The notes beneath the pieces are model-generated. The model was not told the DNA's origin, made no database searches, and saw only the letters and a list, made by a program, of their open reading frames with translations. A program made the position numbers and the translations under genes. Of a stretch of DNA of 45,910 bases, positions 9,653 through 16,653 are shown piece by piece (positions within the stretch are counted from its first letter, which is position 1; every line of letters starts with the position of its first letter). The stretch is from assembly GCF_001426375.1 (NCBI RefSeq), contig NZ_LMEO01000028.1, forward strand, positions 1-45,910. Direction: 5' to 3'. The stretch is from Paenibacillus sp. Root444D2 (lineage in GTDB: Bacteria > Bacillota > Bacilli > Paenibacillales > NBRC-103111).

Positions 9653-10012
9653 ATGTATACGAATCCATCGCATTACCCTAGTCATCCTGGTCATCCTAGT
9701 CATCCTGGTCATCAAGGGCCTCATGTTCTCTTCCAGGCAGATCCAAATTGGCAGCACATGTTAAGGCAGAAAAGAGATATGATCGTAGGTGCACTCCACC
9801 CTCATATCGGTCGCACCATTCGTGTCACAACGTTAGAAGGACATACGCATGAAGGTGTTTTGGTTAACGTGGATGGACACCACGCTTACCTTCAAGTGAA
9901 TCCGCATGGGCATCCTCATGGTCAGCATAGACCCATTTACACGCCAGCTCAATACAACCAAATCATGACGCTTGTCCTTTTCGAACTATTGGTTATTGTA
10001 CTGCTTGCCTAA
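9653..10012 (+). CDS. Small His/Pro-rich hypothetical protein with C-terminal hydrophobic segment
   Basis: I do not recognise this 119-residue protein. The N-terminus is a short SHPGHP repeat. The centre (MIVGALHPHIGRTIRVTTLE to AYLQVNPHG) reads like a small beta-barrel segment of LSm-like style. The last 15 residues (TLVLFELLVIVLLA) are hydrophobic and may insert in the membrane. The frame extends upstream to a GTG at 9593, but ATG 9653 is preferred because AAGGAG lies nine bases upstream. It sits between two paralogous lipoprotein genes and ends at its own terminator. The histidines could bind metal, which is only a guess. Confidence 0.7.
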   Translation: MYTNPSHYPSHPGHPSHPGHQGPHVLFQADPNWQHMLRQKRDMIVGALHPHIGRTIRVTTLEGHTHEGVLVNVDGHHAYLQVNPHGHPHGQHRPIYTPAQYNQIMTLVLFELLVIVLLA

Positions 10013-10015
10013 GAC

Positions 10016-10064
10016 AAAGCTCGTTCTCATCAGGTCGTTACGGCCTCTAAGAACGAGCTTTTCT
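10016..10064 (+). terminator. Terminator after the His/Pro-rich gene
   Basis: Arms AAGCTCGTTCT and AGAACGAGCTT form a strong stem followed by TTCT, just after the stop codon. Confidence 0.8.
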
Positions 10065-10131
10065 ATTAGGTGTATGTTAAAAGGTTGTAAAATTTTTCTA
10101 ATCCAAGCGCACCTTTCCCTCTTTTTATGCG

Positions 10132-10137
10132 TATAAT
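10132..10137 (+). promoter_or_regulatory. Candidate -10 element of the second lipoprotein gene
   Basis: TATAAT in the same GCGCA-N17-GCG-TATAATCT arrangement as at 7909, about 50 bases before the start codon. The upstream region was apparently duplicated with the gene. Confidence 0.45.
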
Positions 10138-10188
10138 CTATCACTGCTATTTTTTACTAGCTATTATATCTAAGGAGTAGATTTGTAG

Positions 10189-11793
10189 ATGCAAAGAAAG
10201 AGATTTACTTGGTTGATTTCCACCGCATTAGTTATTATGCTTTTGGCGTTAACGGGGTGTCAGGCTGTTCAAGGGCTAGATTTGGGACAAGCTATTCAAA
10301 ATAGTGCCTCCATTCAATCGGCTGAATCCAAAGGCTCGCTTCAAATGGACATCATCACAGGTAACACCGACGGCTTGACCGCTGACGAAAAACGGCTGAT
10401 TGATGTCTTGCATCATGTGAATTTAGAGCTGAAGAGTGTCAAAATGCAAGATAAACAGCACATCTCTGTAGACGGCGCTCTTACTCTTTACAGCAAGGGA
10501 TCTATCCCCTTCCAGCTCAACTTAAATGGGACCAAACTAACTATACAGATTGAAGGTGCCAAGAAACCGCTTATCTTTGATCTGATGGCGGCGCAAGCTG
10601 GCTTGTCTGGCGCATCTTCTACTGCGCTATCTTCCGACATGCAGCAGAAGCTTCTCAAGAAAGCAGAAGAATTATTGCCTGCATTGCTCAAATTCTTCTT
10701 AACCAATGCTCCTAATCCGGAACATTTCTCTGTATCTTCCGTGTCCGAGCCTGTGAATAGTGAAACACTTTCCATGCAAAAGGCCCACATAGAGATTAAA
10801 GGTAATGAGCTCGTAGGCCTTCTGAAAGCATTCCTAACGAACATCCTCGCTGATGAAAATGGAATGAAGGAATTGCTTGGTCAGCTCTATGATGCATTGG
10901 TGCCTATTATTAAAGAAGAAATGAAAGCTTCCCCTTCTAAGAGTGGGTTAAGTTCTGAATTGCCAGACCTGATGATGGCTTACCTTGATAACAAGACACT
11001 AGCTGTTGAGTTTGTTTACACAACCATTCAGCAATTTCTTAAGAAAGCTCTCGACGAGTGGGATAAGAACATGCAGGAGACTCTTTCTTCCGTTTCCGAC
11101 TCTCAAGTGAAAGCATTCCTGAGTGATAAAACCGTACTTAAAACAGACTTCTTCATCGATACCGATAAACAGATTCGCAAAGTAAATGCAGAGCTTACGC
11201 TCCCCATCACAGAGGTTAGCGCGGGAATCAGTTCGCTTAAATTCACTTACACTAGTGAAATATGGAATATTAATAAGCCTGTTACAGCGAGTGTAATTGA
11301 TACCTCCGGCGGGGTATTTAACCTGAGCGGGATATCAACCAACAATGATTCCTTTCTAAAATATTTCAATAAGGAATCTACGTTCTATTCATTTCTGAGA
11401 GATGATTTGAAAATAGCCAAAAAAGACATTCACTTGCTGATGAGTCAGGGAAGCGATGATAACTATGAGTTCGATTCCTCCCATCCTTTTATCAATGAGG
11501 ATCAAGTATCCATGGTGCCGGTTCGATTCATTTCGGAGAGGCTTGGTGCGCAAGTGAAGTGGAACGCGGACTCAAAGCAAATCACAGTGAGAGACGAACT
11601 TAGCGACAAAACGATTATCCTGACCCTTAACAGTAAAACAGCGAGCGTTAACGGATCTCCTGTTCAATTGGATAGCACTCCGATTCTGAAGCATGGCTCC
11701 ACTTTTGTTCCGCTTCGTTTTATTGCCGAGCAGCTTGGCTGTAAGGTTGATTTCGATACTAAAACAAGTAGTGTTACTATTACAAGAGAATAG
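10189..11793 (+). CDS. Lipoprotein with C-terminal copper-amine-oxidase-N-like domain (paralog 2)
   Basis: A 534-residue paralog of the 7967-9532 protein. The lipobox is LTGC and is followed by the same QAVQGLDL motif. The middle region aligns throughout, for example ADENGMKELLGQLYDAL against ADEAGLKELISQLYDAL. The C-terminus has the paired motifs MVPVRFISERLGAQVKWN and FVPLRFIAEQLGCKVDFD of the PF07833-type domain. The ATG follows TAAGGAG, and the leader AAGGAGTAGATT is identical to that of paralog 1. Membrane-anchored and extracellular by prediction; function unknown. It ends at a bidirectional terminator facing the deaminase gene. Confidence 0.85.
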   Translation: MQRKRFTWLISTALVIMLLALTGCQAVQGLDLGQAIQNSASIQSAESKGSLQMDIITGNTDGLTADEKRLIDVLHHVNLELKSVKMQDKQHISVDGALTLYSKGSIPFQLNLNGTKLTIQIEGAKKPLIFDLMAAQAGLSGASSTALSSDMQQKLLKKAEELLPALLKFFLTNAPNPEHFSVSSVSEPVNSETLSMQKAHIEIKGNELVGLLKAFLTNILADENGMKELLGQLYDALVPIIKEEMKASPSKSGLSSELPDLMMAYLDNKTLAVEFVYTTIQQFLKKALDEWDKNMQETLSSVSDSQVKAFLSDKTVLKTDFFIDTDKQIRKVNAELTLPITEVSAGISSLKFTYTSEIWNINKPVTASVIDTSGGVFNLSGISTNNDSFLKYFNKESTFYSFLRDDLKIAKKDIHLLMSQGSDDNYEFDSSHPFINEDQVSMVPVRFISERLGAQVKWNADSKQITVRDELSDKTIILTLNSKTASVNGSPVQLDSTPILKHGSTFVPLRFIAEQLGCKVDFDTKTSSVTITRE

Positions 11794-11807
11794 CCTGCTC
11801 CTAAGCC

Positions 11808-11856
11808 AAAAGCTCGCTCTCATTCGGTCTATATGACCGGTGTGGAGCGAGCTTTT
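11808..11856. terminator. Bidirectional terminator between convergent genes
   Basis: Arms AAAGCTCGCTC and GAGCGAGCTTTT flank an inner CGGTC/GACCG pair. It lies between the convergent lipoprotein and deaminase genes and can serve both. Confidence 0.8.
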
Positions 11857-11857
11857 C

Positions 11858-13213
11858 TCATTGCTGAATGAATCTTTCGAATGAATCCTGACAATCTCTA
11901 GCTAATTTCTCCTCATCAGTTCCGACCAGTCTGCCGTTCTCGACGACAACCTTCCCATTCACAATGGTATAATCAACCGGACGTTTGAGTCCAACCGTGC
12001 CTAGCCACGACTTCGGATCTGTCAGAGTTCCCACCGCGTCAATTTGATCTACACGCACCATGAACAAGTCAGCAGCCTTGCCAATTTCCAGCGAGCCTAT
12101 GTCGCTTCTTCCCAATATATCTGCTCCGCCTCTGGTTGCAACCTTTAGGAGATCATAGCCAGTCGGAGCCTGACTGCTTGACTGAAGCCTGTGCAAGAGA
12201 TACGAGACTCGGAGCTCCTCTAGCAGGTTCGAGCCATCGTTAGAGGCGCTCCCATCAACGGCTAAGCCTACGGGAATCCCCATCGCAAGCATCTCGGGTA
12301 CCCTGGCTATGCCAGACGAAAGCTTCATGTTCGATATCGGACAATGTGCGATTCCTGTCTTGGTATATGCAAGCAGCTTCATTTCGTCATCGTTAAAATG
12401 TATTCCATGCGCATACCACACATCGGGGCCTAACCAACCCAGACTTTCCATGTATGCCAATGGCCTCATGCCGAAACGTTCGAGCGTGTAGGCTTCCTCG
12501 TTCTTCGTCTCAGCTAGATGCGTATGCAGCCGCACACCCTTGGACCTGGCTAGCTTCGCCGATTCCAGCATGATATCCGCGGATACGCTGAACGGTGAAC
12601 ACGGAGCGAGCACTACCTGTCGCATGGAGCCTACATTGGCATCGTGGTAGAGATCAATTAGCCTTTCACTATCGGCTAGAATCGTATCTATGTCCTGAAC
12701 AACGCTCATGGGAGGAAGCCCTCCCTGATCCTTGCCAAGTGTCATGGATCCTCTCGAAGCAACGAATCGGATACCAAGTCGCTCCGCTGCTTCGAACTGT
12801 TTATCTATAAAATGGGCACTATTTTGCTGCGGAAATACATAATGATGATCGAAAACCGTCGTACAGCCATTCTTCATCAGATCAGCGATCCCTGTAAGCG
12901 AGCTATGGTACACGGCGTCCGGCGTAATCCCTTTCCAAATTTCGTAGAGATAACGCAGCCATTCGAATAACTCCAACTTCTGCACCTGCGGCAGATTGCG
13001 TGTGAAAGTTTGATACAAATGATGATGCACGTTAATGAGTCCGGGATACACGAACATCTGAGACGCATCAATAACCTGGTCAGCCTCACACAAGTCCTTC
13101 CCCATCTTCACTATCCGATTGTCCTCAATCAGGATATTCACCTTTTCCAGAACACGATCCTCCGCATCCACCGTTACAATTGCTTTGGCATTGCGAATCA
13201 ACAATGAACCCAT
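11858..13213 (-). CDS. 8-oxoguanine deaminase-like amidohydrolase
   Basis: A 451-residue metal-dependent amidohydrolase of the 8-oxoguanine deaminase / AtzB-TrzN subgroup. Residues 61-70 carry the N-terminal metal ligands (His63 and His65 in NVHHHLYQTF), followed by ELFEWLRYLYEIWKG typical of 8-oxoguanine deaminases. Later come the THLAET and YAHGIHF motifs and the catalytic Asp in VDGSASNDGSNLLEE. The expected reaction is hydrolytic deamination of 8-oxoguanine to urate plus ammonia, a salvage step for oxidised purine; relatives act on s-triazines or other heterocycles. The ATG has GAGGAGG eight bases upstream. It is a single-gene unit preceded by a variant purine riboswitch, which supports a purine substrate. 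Confidence 0.83.
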   Translation of the reverse strand: MGSLLIRNAKAIVTVDAEDRVLEKVNILIEDNRIVKMGKDLCEADQVIDASQMFVYPGLINVHHHLYQTFTRNLPQVQKLELFEWLRYLYEIWKGITPDAVYHSSLTGIADLMKNGCTTVFDHHYVFPQQNSAHFIDKQFEAAERLGIRFVASRGSMTLGKDQGGLPPMSVVQDIDTILADSERLIDLYHDANVGSMRQVVLAPCSPFSVSADIMLESAKLARSKGVRLHTHLAETKNEEAYTLERFGMRPLAYMESLGWLGPDVWYAHGIHFNDDEMKLLAYTKTGIAHCPISNMKLSSGIARVPEMLAMGIPVGLAVDGSASNDGSNLLEELRVSYLLHRLQSSSQAPTGYDLLKVATRGGADILGRSDIGSLEIGKAADLFMVRVDQIDAVGTLTDPKSWLGTVGLKRPVDYTIVNGKVVVENGRLVGTDEEKLARDCQDSFERFIQQ

Positions 13214-13246
13214 TCCATCTTCCTCCTCAACGTAAATGAGGAAACC

Positions 13247-13302
13247 AAAAAAATCCTAACAACAAACACAATATATGAGCATATATTGTGTTCGTAGTTA
13301 GG
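13247..13302 (-). terminator. Riboswitch expression platform: intrinsic terminator
   Basis: On the minus strand a 23-bp hairpin with two imperfect pairs (arms starting CCTAACTACGAACAC and ending GTTGTTAGG) is followed by A and seven T. Its 5' arm uses the 3' strand of aptamer helix P1 (13290-13296) plus the CCTAA before it. Aptamer and full terminator are therefore mutually exclusive, and ligand binding should favour read-through. Confidence 0.85.
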
Positions 13303-13353
13303 ATTTAGGTTCCCAGTAGAGCCCCCGAACCGAATTATCGAGGTTATACGAAC
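13290..13353 (-). promoter_or_regulatory. Variant purine riboswitch aptamer, candidate 8-oxoguanine class
   Basis: The minus strand folds as the three-way junction of purine riboswitches. P1 is GUUCGUA/UACGAAC (13347-13353 with 13290-13296). J1/2 begins UAA. P2 is CCUCGA/UCGGGG. L2 ends GGU and can pair with ACC in L3 (ACCUAAA). P3 is a short UGGGA/UCCUA helix. J2/3 reads GCUCUACU rather than the usual UUUCUACC, and the ligand-pairing junction J3/1 keeps ACUA with the C expected for guanine-like ligands. Variant guanine riboswitches that sense 8-oxoguanine have been reported upstream of 8-oxoguanine deaminases, the gene type found here. Confidence 0.8.
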
Positions 13354-13388
13354 TATAAAGTTGTGTCTTGCAGCTTACAATTAGCATC

Positions 13389-13418
13389 AGTATAAAGCGG
13401 AGAATGGCGGTTAGTCAA
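13389..13418 (-). promoter_or_regulatory. Sigma-A promoter of the riboswitch-deaminase transcript
   Basis: On the minus strand TTGACT and TATACT are separated by 18 bases. They lie about 30 bases before the aptamer, giving a leader of about 170 bases. Confidence 0.65.
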
Positions 13419-13597
13419 TACTTATTGACCAAACGACTTTATGATAGATTTATTGATAAATGAATTTTTAGTAAAAATGGAATAAGCTCCCCTATAAATG
13501 GATATATTATCAAAGCTGCGTTAACAAGCTATCGGGATCTACGTGATCTTCCGAAACAGGGCGCAGGCACAAATTATTGTTGGAGGTTTTTGTATAC

Positions 13598-13798
13598 ATG
13601 GAAACAGGCACGGTTAAATGGTTTAATGCAGAAAAAGGTTTTGGTTTCATTGAAATGGAAGGCGGCAAGGATGTCTTCGTTCACTTCAGCGCTATTACTG
13701 GGGAAGGCTTCAAAAGCTTGGATGAAGGCCAAAGCGTACAGTTTGAAGTTGTTCAAGGTAACCGCGGACCGCAAGCTGAAAATGTAGTCAAGCTGTAG
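13598..13798 (+). CDS. Cold-shock domain protein (CspA family)
   Basis: A 66-residue single-domain cold-shock protein. The RNP1 motif KGFGFIEM and RNP2 motif DVFVHF, which bind single-stranded RNA and DNA, are intact. [16 protein letters not shown] is the typical opening. Such proteins act as cytoplasmic RNA chaperones. The frame opens seven codons upstream at TTG, but ATG 13598 preceded by TTGGAGG is the evident start. A 5' region of up to 240 bases separates it from the divergent riboswitch promoter; long leaders are usual for csp genes, but I could not place its promoter. ydjO follows 65 bases downstream. Confidence 0.95.
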   Translation: METGTVKWFNAEKGFGFIEMEGGKDVFVHFSAITGEGFKSLDEGQSVQFEVVQGNRGPQAENVVKL

Positions 13799-13863
13799 TC
13801 CTTCACCACATATTGCTTTAACTGCTTGCGAGTCTGAGTCTACTATGACAAGGAGGAGTTCGA

Positions 13864-14064
13864 TTGTACTTTTCAAAGAAATCGTTGGAACCTGTCCCCG
13901 AGGAGCAAACTAGCATCTGGACGTGCAGCACAGAACAGTGCTCCTGCTGGATGAGAGATAATTTTTCATTCGCTGATAGTCCTGCATGTCCAATTTGCAA
14001 TTCATCCATGGTCAAGGATTTAAAGATGCTCCCAACCTTATCGAACACAAGCAGCAGGCGATGA
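13864..14064 (+). CDS. ydjO: YdjO-family small zinc-ribbon protein
   Basis: A 66-residue protein matching the cold-inducible YdjO family. It has the PEEQTSIWTC opening, CSCWMRDNFSF, then CPIC and SSMVKDLKMLP. The paired cysteines suggest a zinc ribbon. The molecular role is unknown; B. subtilis YdjO is cold-inducible. The start is TTG, with AGGAGGAG upstream. It follows the cold-shock gene on the same strand and ends at a strong terminator, so the two may be co-transcribed. Confidence 0.8.
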   Translation: MYFSKKSLEPVPEEQTSIWTCSTEQCSCWMRDNFSFADSPACPICNSSMVKDLKMLPTLSNTSSRR

Positions 14065-14093
14065 ATGCAAGAAGGTAGCAATTGATTTCACGA

Positions 14094-14138
14094 GAACCCT
14101 TGCGTCTCCGAATGGAGGCGTTTAGGGGTTTTTGTTTT
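14094..14138 (+). terminator. Terminator after ydjO
   Basis: Arms AACCC and CGTCTCC pair with GGAGGCG and GGGGTT around a GAAT loop, followed by TTTTTG and TTTTT. Confidence 0.88.
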
Positions 14139-14157
14139 TACTGTTACATAAGGCAAG

Positions 14158-14234
14158 GATAAACGACTCCATCGTCCTAGGGACGAGCGCGTTTGTCAAG
14201 GTAGATGCAAAGCAAAAGTATACAACTTATACTT
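14158..14234 (+). repeat. Two-hairpin repeated element, copy A
   Basis: GATAAACG (14158) pairs with CGTTTGTC (14190) around an inner CGTCC/GGACG hairpin. A second hairpin, AAGTATA/TATACTT, follows. The same layout and much of the sequence recur at 44773-44857, and part of it at 23918. It lies between the convergent ydjO and yflT genes. Confidence 0.7.
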
Positions 14235-14248
14235 TCTTTTCTACACAG

Positions 14249-14283
14249 AAAAGAGACTCCTCGGAGGGAGGAGTCCCTTTTTT
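14249..14283. terminator. Bidirectional terminator between ydjO and yflT
   Basis: Perfect arms GACTCCTC and GAGGAGTC are followed on the plus strand by CCCTTTTTT and on the minus strand by TCTTTTCT. It serves mainly the minus-strand yflT gene. Confidence 0.85.
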
Positions 14284-14292
14284 AAGGTTTTA

Positions 14293-14673
14293 TCATAAAA
14301 TAGTACGTTGAAAGTCTTCACCATTATATGCTCTAACCTCAGTTGAAGGGGTAGCCAGAACAAGGATTTTCCCTTTATCCAGCTCGCTTTCCAAACGACC
14401 GGCCTCCACTTCAGGCACACCGAGTGCTCTCATCTTAGCCCGCAGCTCATCGCCGCGAGAACGGAACAAATTAGCGATCGACGTCAGAACTCCCTCTTCT
14501 GCCATGGTGATCTGTTCTGCGCCCGTATAGTTAGCGACGTAATCAGTACCCTCAGCACTGTGAGTCAGCACATAAATATGCTCTCGTTCAAAGCCTTCTC
14601 TGTACAATTGCTGCACTTTACTTTGTGCCTCTTGGAGATTCGATGTGACACTCACTCTGGTATAAGTATTCAT
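14293..14673 (-). CDS. YflT-domain general stress protein
   Basis: A 126-residue soluble protein of the YflT / general stress protein 17M family (PF11181). The first 55 residues form the typical start, VSVTSNLQEAQSKVQQLYREG with HIYVLTHS. The rest is helical and ends in a beta strand (GKILVLATPS). In Bacillus these are sigma-B-controlled general stress proteins of unknown activity. The ATG has AGGAGG upstream. It is 55 bases downstream of the DUF1328 gene and probably shares its sigma-B-like promoter. It ends at a terminator facing ydjO. Confidence 0.85.
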   Translation of the reverse strand: MNTYTRVSVTSNLQEAQSKVQQLYREGFEREHIYVLTHSAEGTDYVANYTGAEQITMAEEGVLTSIANLFRSRGDELRAKMRALGVPEVEAGRLESELDKGKILVLATPSTEVRAYNGEDFQRTIL

Positions 14674-14728
14674 GGTAATCCTCCTCTTTGGCTATTATTT
14701 ATTGGGTTAGAGCTGTATTAAACTTTTG

Positions 14729-14893
14729 CTAAAAGCCTTTTCGTCTTCCGAAAATCAAGGATACGACGAACATAATCAGGAATACGAAGAATAAGACTTT
14801 GGCAATCCCTACCGCTGCCGAGACAATCCCGAAAAATCCAAAAACACCGGCTACAAGCGCAATGATCAGAAACATAATTGCCCAACCTAACAT
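14729..14893 (-). CDS. DUF1328 small membrane protein
   Basis: A 54-residue, almost wholly hydrophobic protein beginning [16 protein letters not shown] and ending LIFGRRKGF. This is the DUF1328/YtjA pattern: two transmembrane helices around a short [12 protein letters not shown] turn. The function is unknown; relatives are often stress-associated. The ATG follows AAAGGGTG by about eight bases. A sigma-B-like promoter lies 54 bases upstream, and yflT lies just downstream. A longer overlapping frame on this strand is out of phase and is not a gene. Confidence 0.88.
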   Translation of the reverse strand: MLGWAIMFLIIALVAGVFGFFGIVSAAVGIAKVLFFVFLIMFVVSLIFGRRKGF

Positions 14894-14946
14894 AGGAAAC
14901 ACCCTTTCTTCTCATCGATTATTGGTTGTTCTTGCTATGCTATCTA

Positions 14947-14972
14947 TTAACCACATCGCCTAGTAATGAAAC
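14947..14972 (-). promoter_or_regulatory. Sigma-B-like promoter of DUF1328-yflT
   Basis: On the minus strand GTTTCA-N14-GGTTAA. The -35, the spacer and five of six -10 bases match the sites before dps and ytxG. Confidence 0.7.
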
Positions 14973-15190
14973 ATTCCTAGCTGGAAAATATATTCTCATC
15001 TATTTAATATCACATGACCTATGCCCCTTGTGGTAAGAGTTGGTAGATGCGGTAACCCAAAGAGCATTAGATAACCAATGCAGTTGAAATGAATTTCTGT
15101 AAATAACCTTGAACCATTGGAGCCACTGGAAGATCAGTATCCATGATCTGAATGGGCATTCTTAGTTCCTGAGGTGCTTAGGCTTTACCC

Positions 15191-15374
15191 TAACGGACAT
15201 AGAAGCCCTTATTCGGTGAATTATAGGAGCAAATCGCTTTCTAACGGACATAGTAGCACTTATTTGCCCGTAATGGCATCCAATTGGAAGAATATAATGA
15301 AATAAGGTCCACTGTGTCCGTAAGAATTGAGAAACAGCGGTTAATCAAGCTAATAAGGTCTCTGGTGTCCGTTA
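15191..15374. repeat. Cluster of four degenerate 23-bp units, two direct and two inverted
   Basis: Units at 15191-15213 and 15242-15264 read TAACGGACATAG...CTTATT. Units at 15301-15323 and 15352-15374 are the reverse complement (AATAAGG...TGTCCGTTA or TGTCCGTAA). Opposed pairs can form hairpins. The rest of 14973-15480 holds no gene; a 67-codon frame across the repeats is spurious. Confidence 0.85.
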
Positions 15375-15480
15375 AAAATAATTTAAATGGAAAAGCACGA
15401 TTAGAACGAAAACCTACCGCAGCAACAACCTTTTTTAATGATTCCGAAGAAAAAGCTGCTCGAAATGAATGGGAGAATTC

Positions 15481-15551
15481 CAGATGATATGATCAACATC
15501 TAAGCAACTAGTCAATTACATAAAATTGCTTAGGTCATGTAATATCATCTG
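15481..15551. repeat. Nested inverted repeat downstream of the DUF1003 gene
   Basis: The outer arms CAGATGATAT (15481) and ATATCATCTG (15542) enclose inner arms CTAAGCAA (15500) and TTGCTTAG (15526). It abuts the stop codon of the minus-strand gene. There is no T-run on that strand, so it may be a non-canonical terminator or mRNA-stabilising hairpin. Confidence 0.7.
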
Positions 15552-16106
15552 TTATACTCTTTTTTCAGCTTGCTGTATTAAGCCCACCTCTTCCATTCTA
15601 TCCAGCCTTTTATCTAGTCGTTCGAGCAATGCCTTTAGCTCCATATTCTCTTGCTCGGCTCGGTAATTGATCGCGAAATCAAGGATCGCCTCCTGTTTAT
15701 CTCGCGCCGCTTGACGATTCTGACTCATCAGAATAACAGGGGCCTGCAGGGCCGATACACAAGATAGAATCAAATTAAGCAGGATAAACGGCGGTTTATC
15801 GAAAGCGAAGCCCATCAGATTAATGATCATCCAAACCCCCAAAAAAGCACAAAACAGCACTATAAATGTCCAACTGCCTCCAAAAGAAGCAATATGATCA
15901 GCAAGGCGATCAGCCCTTGAAGACTTCTTCTCCTGCTGTTCAATCAAATGGGACTTAATATTCCCTTGATATTCGTTCACCATGGCCGTTATGCGATCTA
16001 ACTGGTCGTTGTCCAGCTTGGTACTTGGATCATTATCCAGTTCCTGAAACAATTTCTCAGGCGTGCATTCGTCTGTGGATTTGTTCTCATTGAATTCATC
16101 TTCCAT
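15552..16106 (-). CDS. DUF1003 membrane protein
   Basis: A 184-residue protein of the DUF1003 family. An acidic N-terminal tail and a basic stretch (EKKSSRADRLADHIASFGGSW) lead into two transmembrane helices (WTFIVLFCAFLGVWMIINLM and FILLNLILSCVSALQAPVILM). The family signature SQNRQAARDKQ and a C-terminal coiled coil (ENMELKALLERLDKRLDRME) follow. The function is unknown. The ATG follows AGAAGGGA. Its upstream region has the exact GTTTCA of the local sigma-B sites, but no convincing -10 at 14 bases, so its regulation is unclear. Confidence 0.87.
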   Translation of the reverse strand: MEDEFNENKSTDECTPEKLFQELDNDPSTKLDNDQLDRITAMVNEYQGNIKSHLIEQQEKKSSRADRLADHIASFGGSWTFIVLFCAFLGVWMIINLMGFAFDKPPFILLNLILSCVSALQAPVILMSQNRQAARDKQEAILDFAINYRAEQENMELKALLERLDKRLDRMEEVGLIQQAEKRV

Positions 16107-16270
16107 GCATTTCCCTTCTTTCTGCGTCTAAAGTACAATCCTACTTTGTATTTAAACGTTCCTCGCTGCTGATGAAACAACCCTTATAGGCCATGGGCCG
16201 TGCACCGTTATCCGAGGTTGTAGTAAAAAGTAGAATGTTCGATACTAAGCTGCTGATCTGAGGCTCGCAG

Positions 16271-16448
16271 GGAACGAGGATCCCCTATTTCGGTTCATAT
16301 GTCTATATCGGGCCCACATGCGGAACGTATGTACGCTATTTTAGTGTTTTTGCAGTTTTTACACCTCTAAAACGTGAAATAGCGGATCCTCGTTCCGCGA
16401 AACCATGAAAAACGCGGTTTCGAGTAAAATAAGGTATCTACGTTCCGC
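16271..16448. repeat. Second cluster of four degenerate 23-bp units, two direct and two inverted
   Basis: Direct units at about 16271-16293 and 16320-16343 read CGGAACG...CTATTT or GGAACGAGGATCC...CTATTT. Inverted units lie at 16376-16398 (GAAATAGCGGATCCTCG...) and 16426-16448. The first and third are almost perfect inverted copies. The layout matches the 15191-15374 cluster and the consensus is related. The remainder of 16107-16614 holds no gene. Confidence 0.83.
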
Positions 16449-16614
16449 AAGGGTTGTGGCTACGCAATTACAAGTACGGGCATTGATCTTACGCGACTGT
16501 TGAAGAACAGAAAGATGCGTAAAGTGCAGCAAACTTAATCTAACTAGTTGTACTCGCCGCAGAAATCCCCCAATTCTAGCTTGCGTAGAGTAGGCTCCGC
16601 CTCCTCCCATATTC

Positions 16615-16648
16615 AAAACAAAAAAACACTCTCCAACGGAGAGTGTTC
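16615..16648 (-). terminator. Terminator of the rsbM-like gene
   Basis: Perfect 10-bp arms AACACTCTCC/GGAGAGTGTT with a 3-base loop are followed on the minus strand by TTTTTT, six bases after the stop. Confidence 0.93.
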
Positions 16649-16653
16649 AGCAA

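Noticed and set aside
14674..14730. Separate sigma-B promoter directly before yflT
   Set aside because: GTTTAA is present on the minus strand, but the sequence after 12-15 bases lacks GGGTA; co-transcription from the DUF1328 promoter is simpler.
14718..14915. 65-codon minus-strand frame
   Set aside because: It overlaps the DUF1328 gene out of phase; the DUF1328 frame has the recognisable protein and ribosome site.
15284..15487. 67-codon plus-strand frame
   Set aside because: It runs through the inverted 23-bp repeat units and has no good ribosome site; its open state is explained by the repeats.
16153..16178. Possible sigma-B promoter of the DUF1003 gene
   Set aside because: The -35 is a perfect GTTTCA, but the sequence 14 bases away is CGTTTA, which matches GGKTAM poorly.
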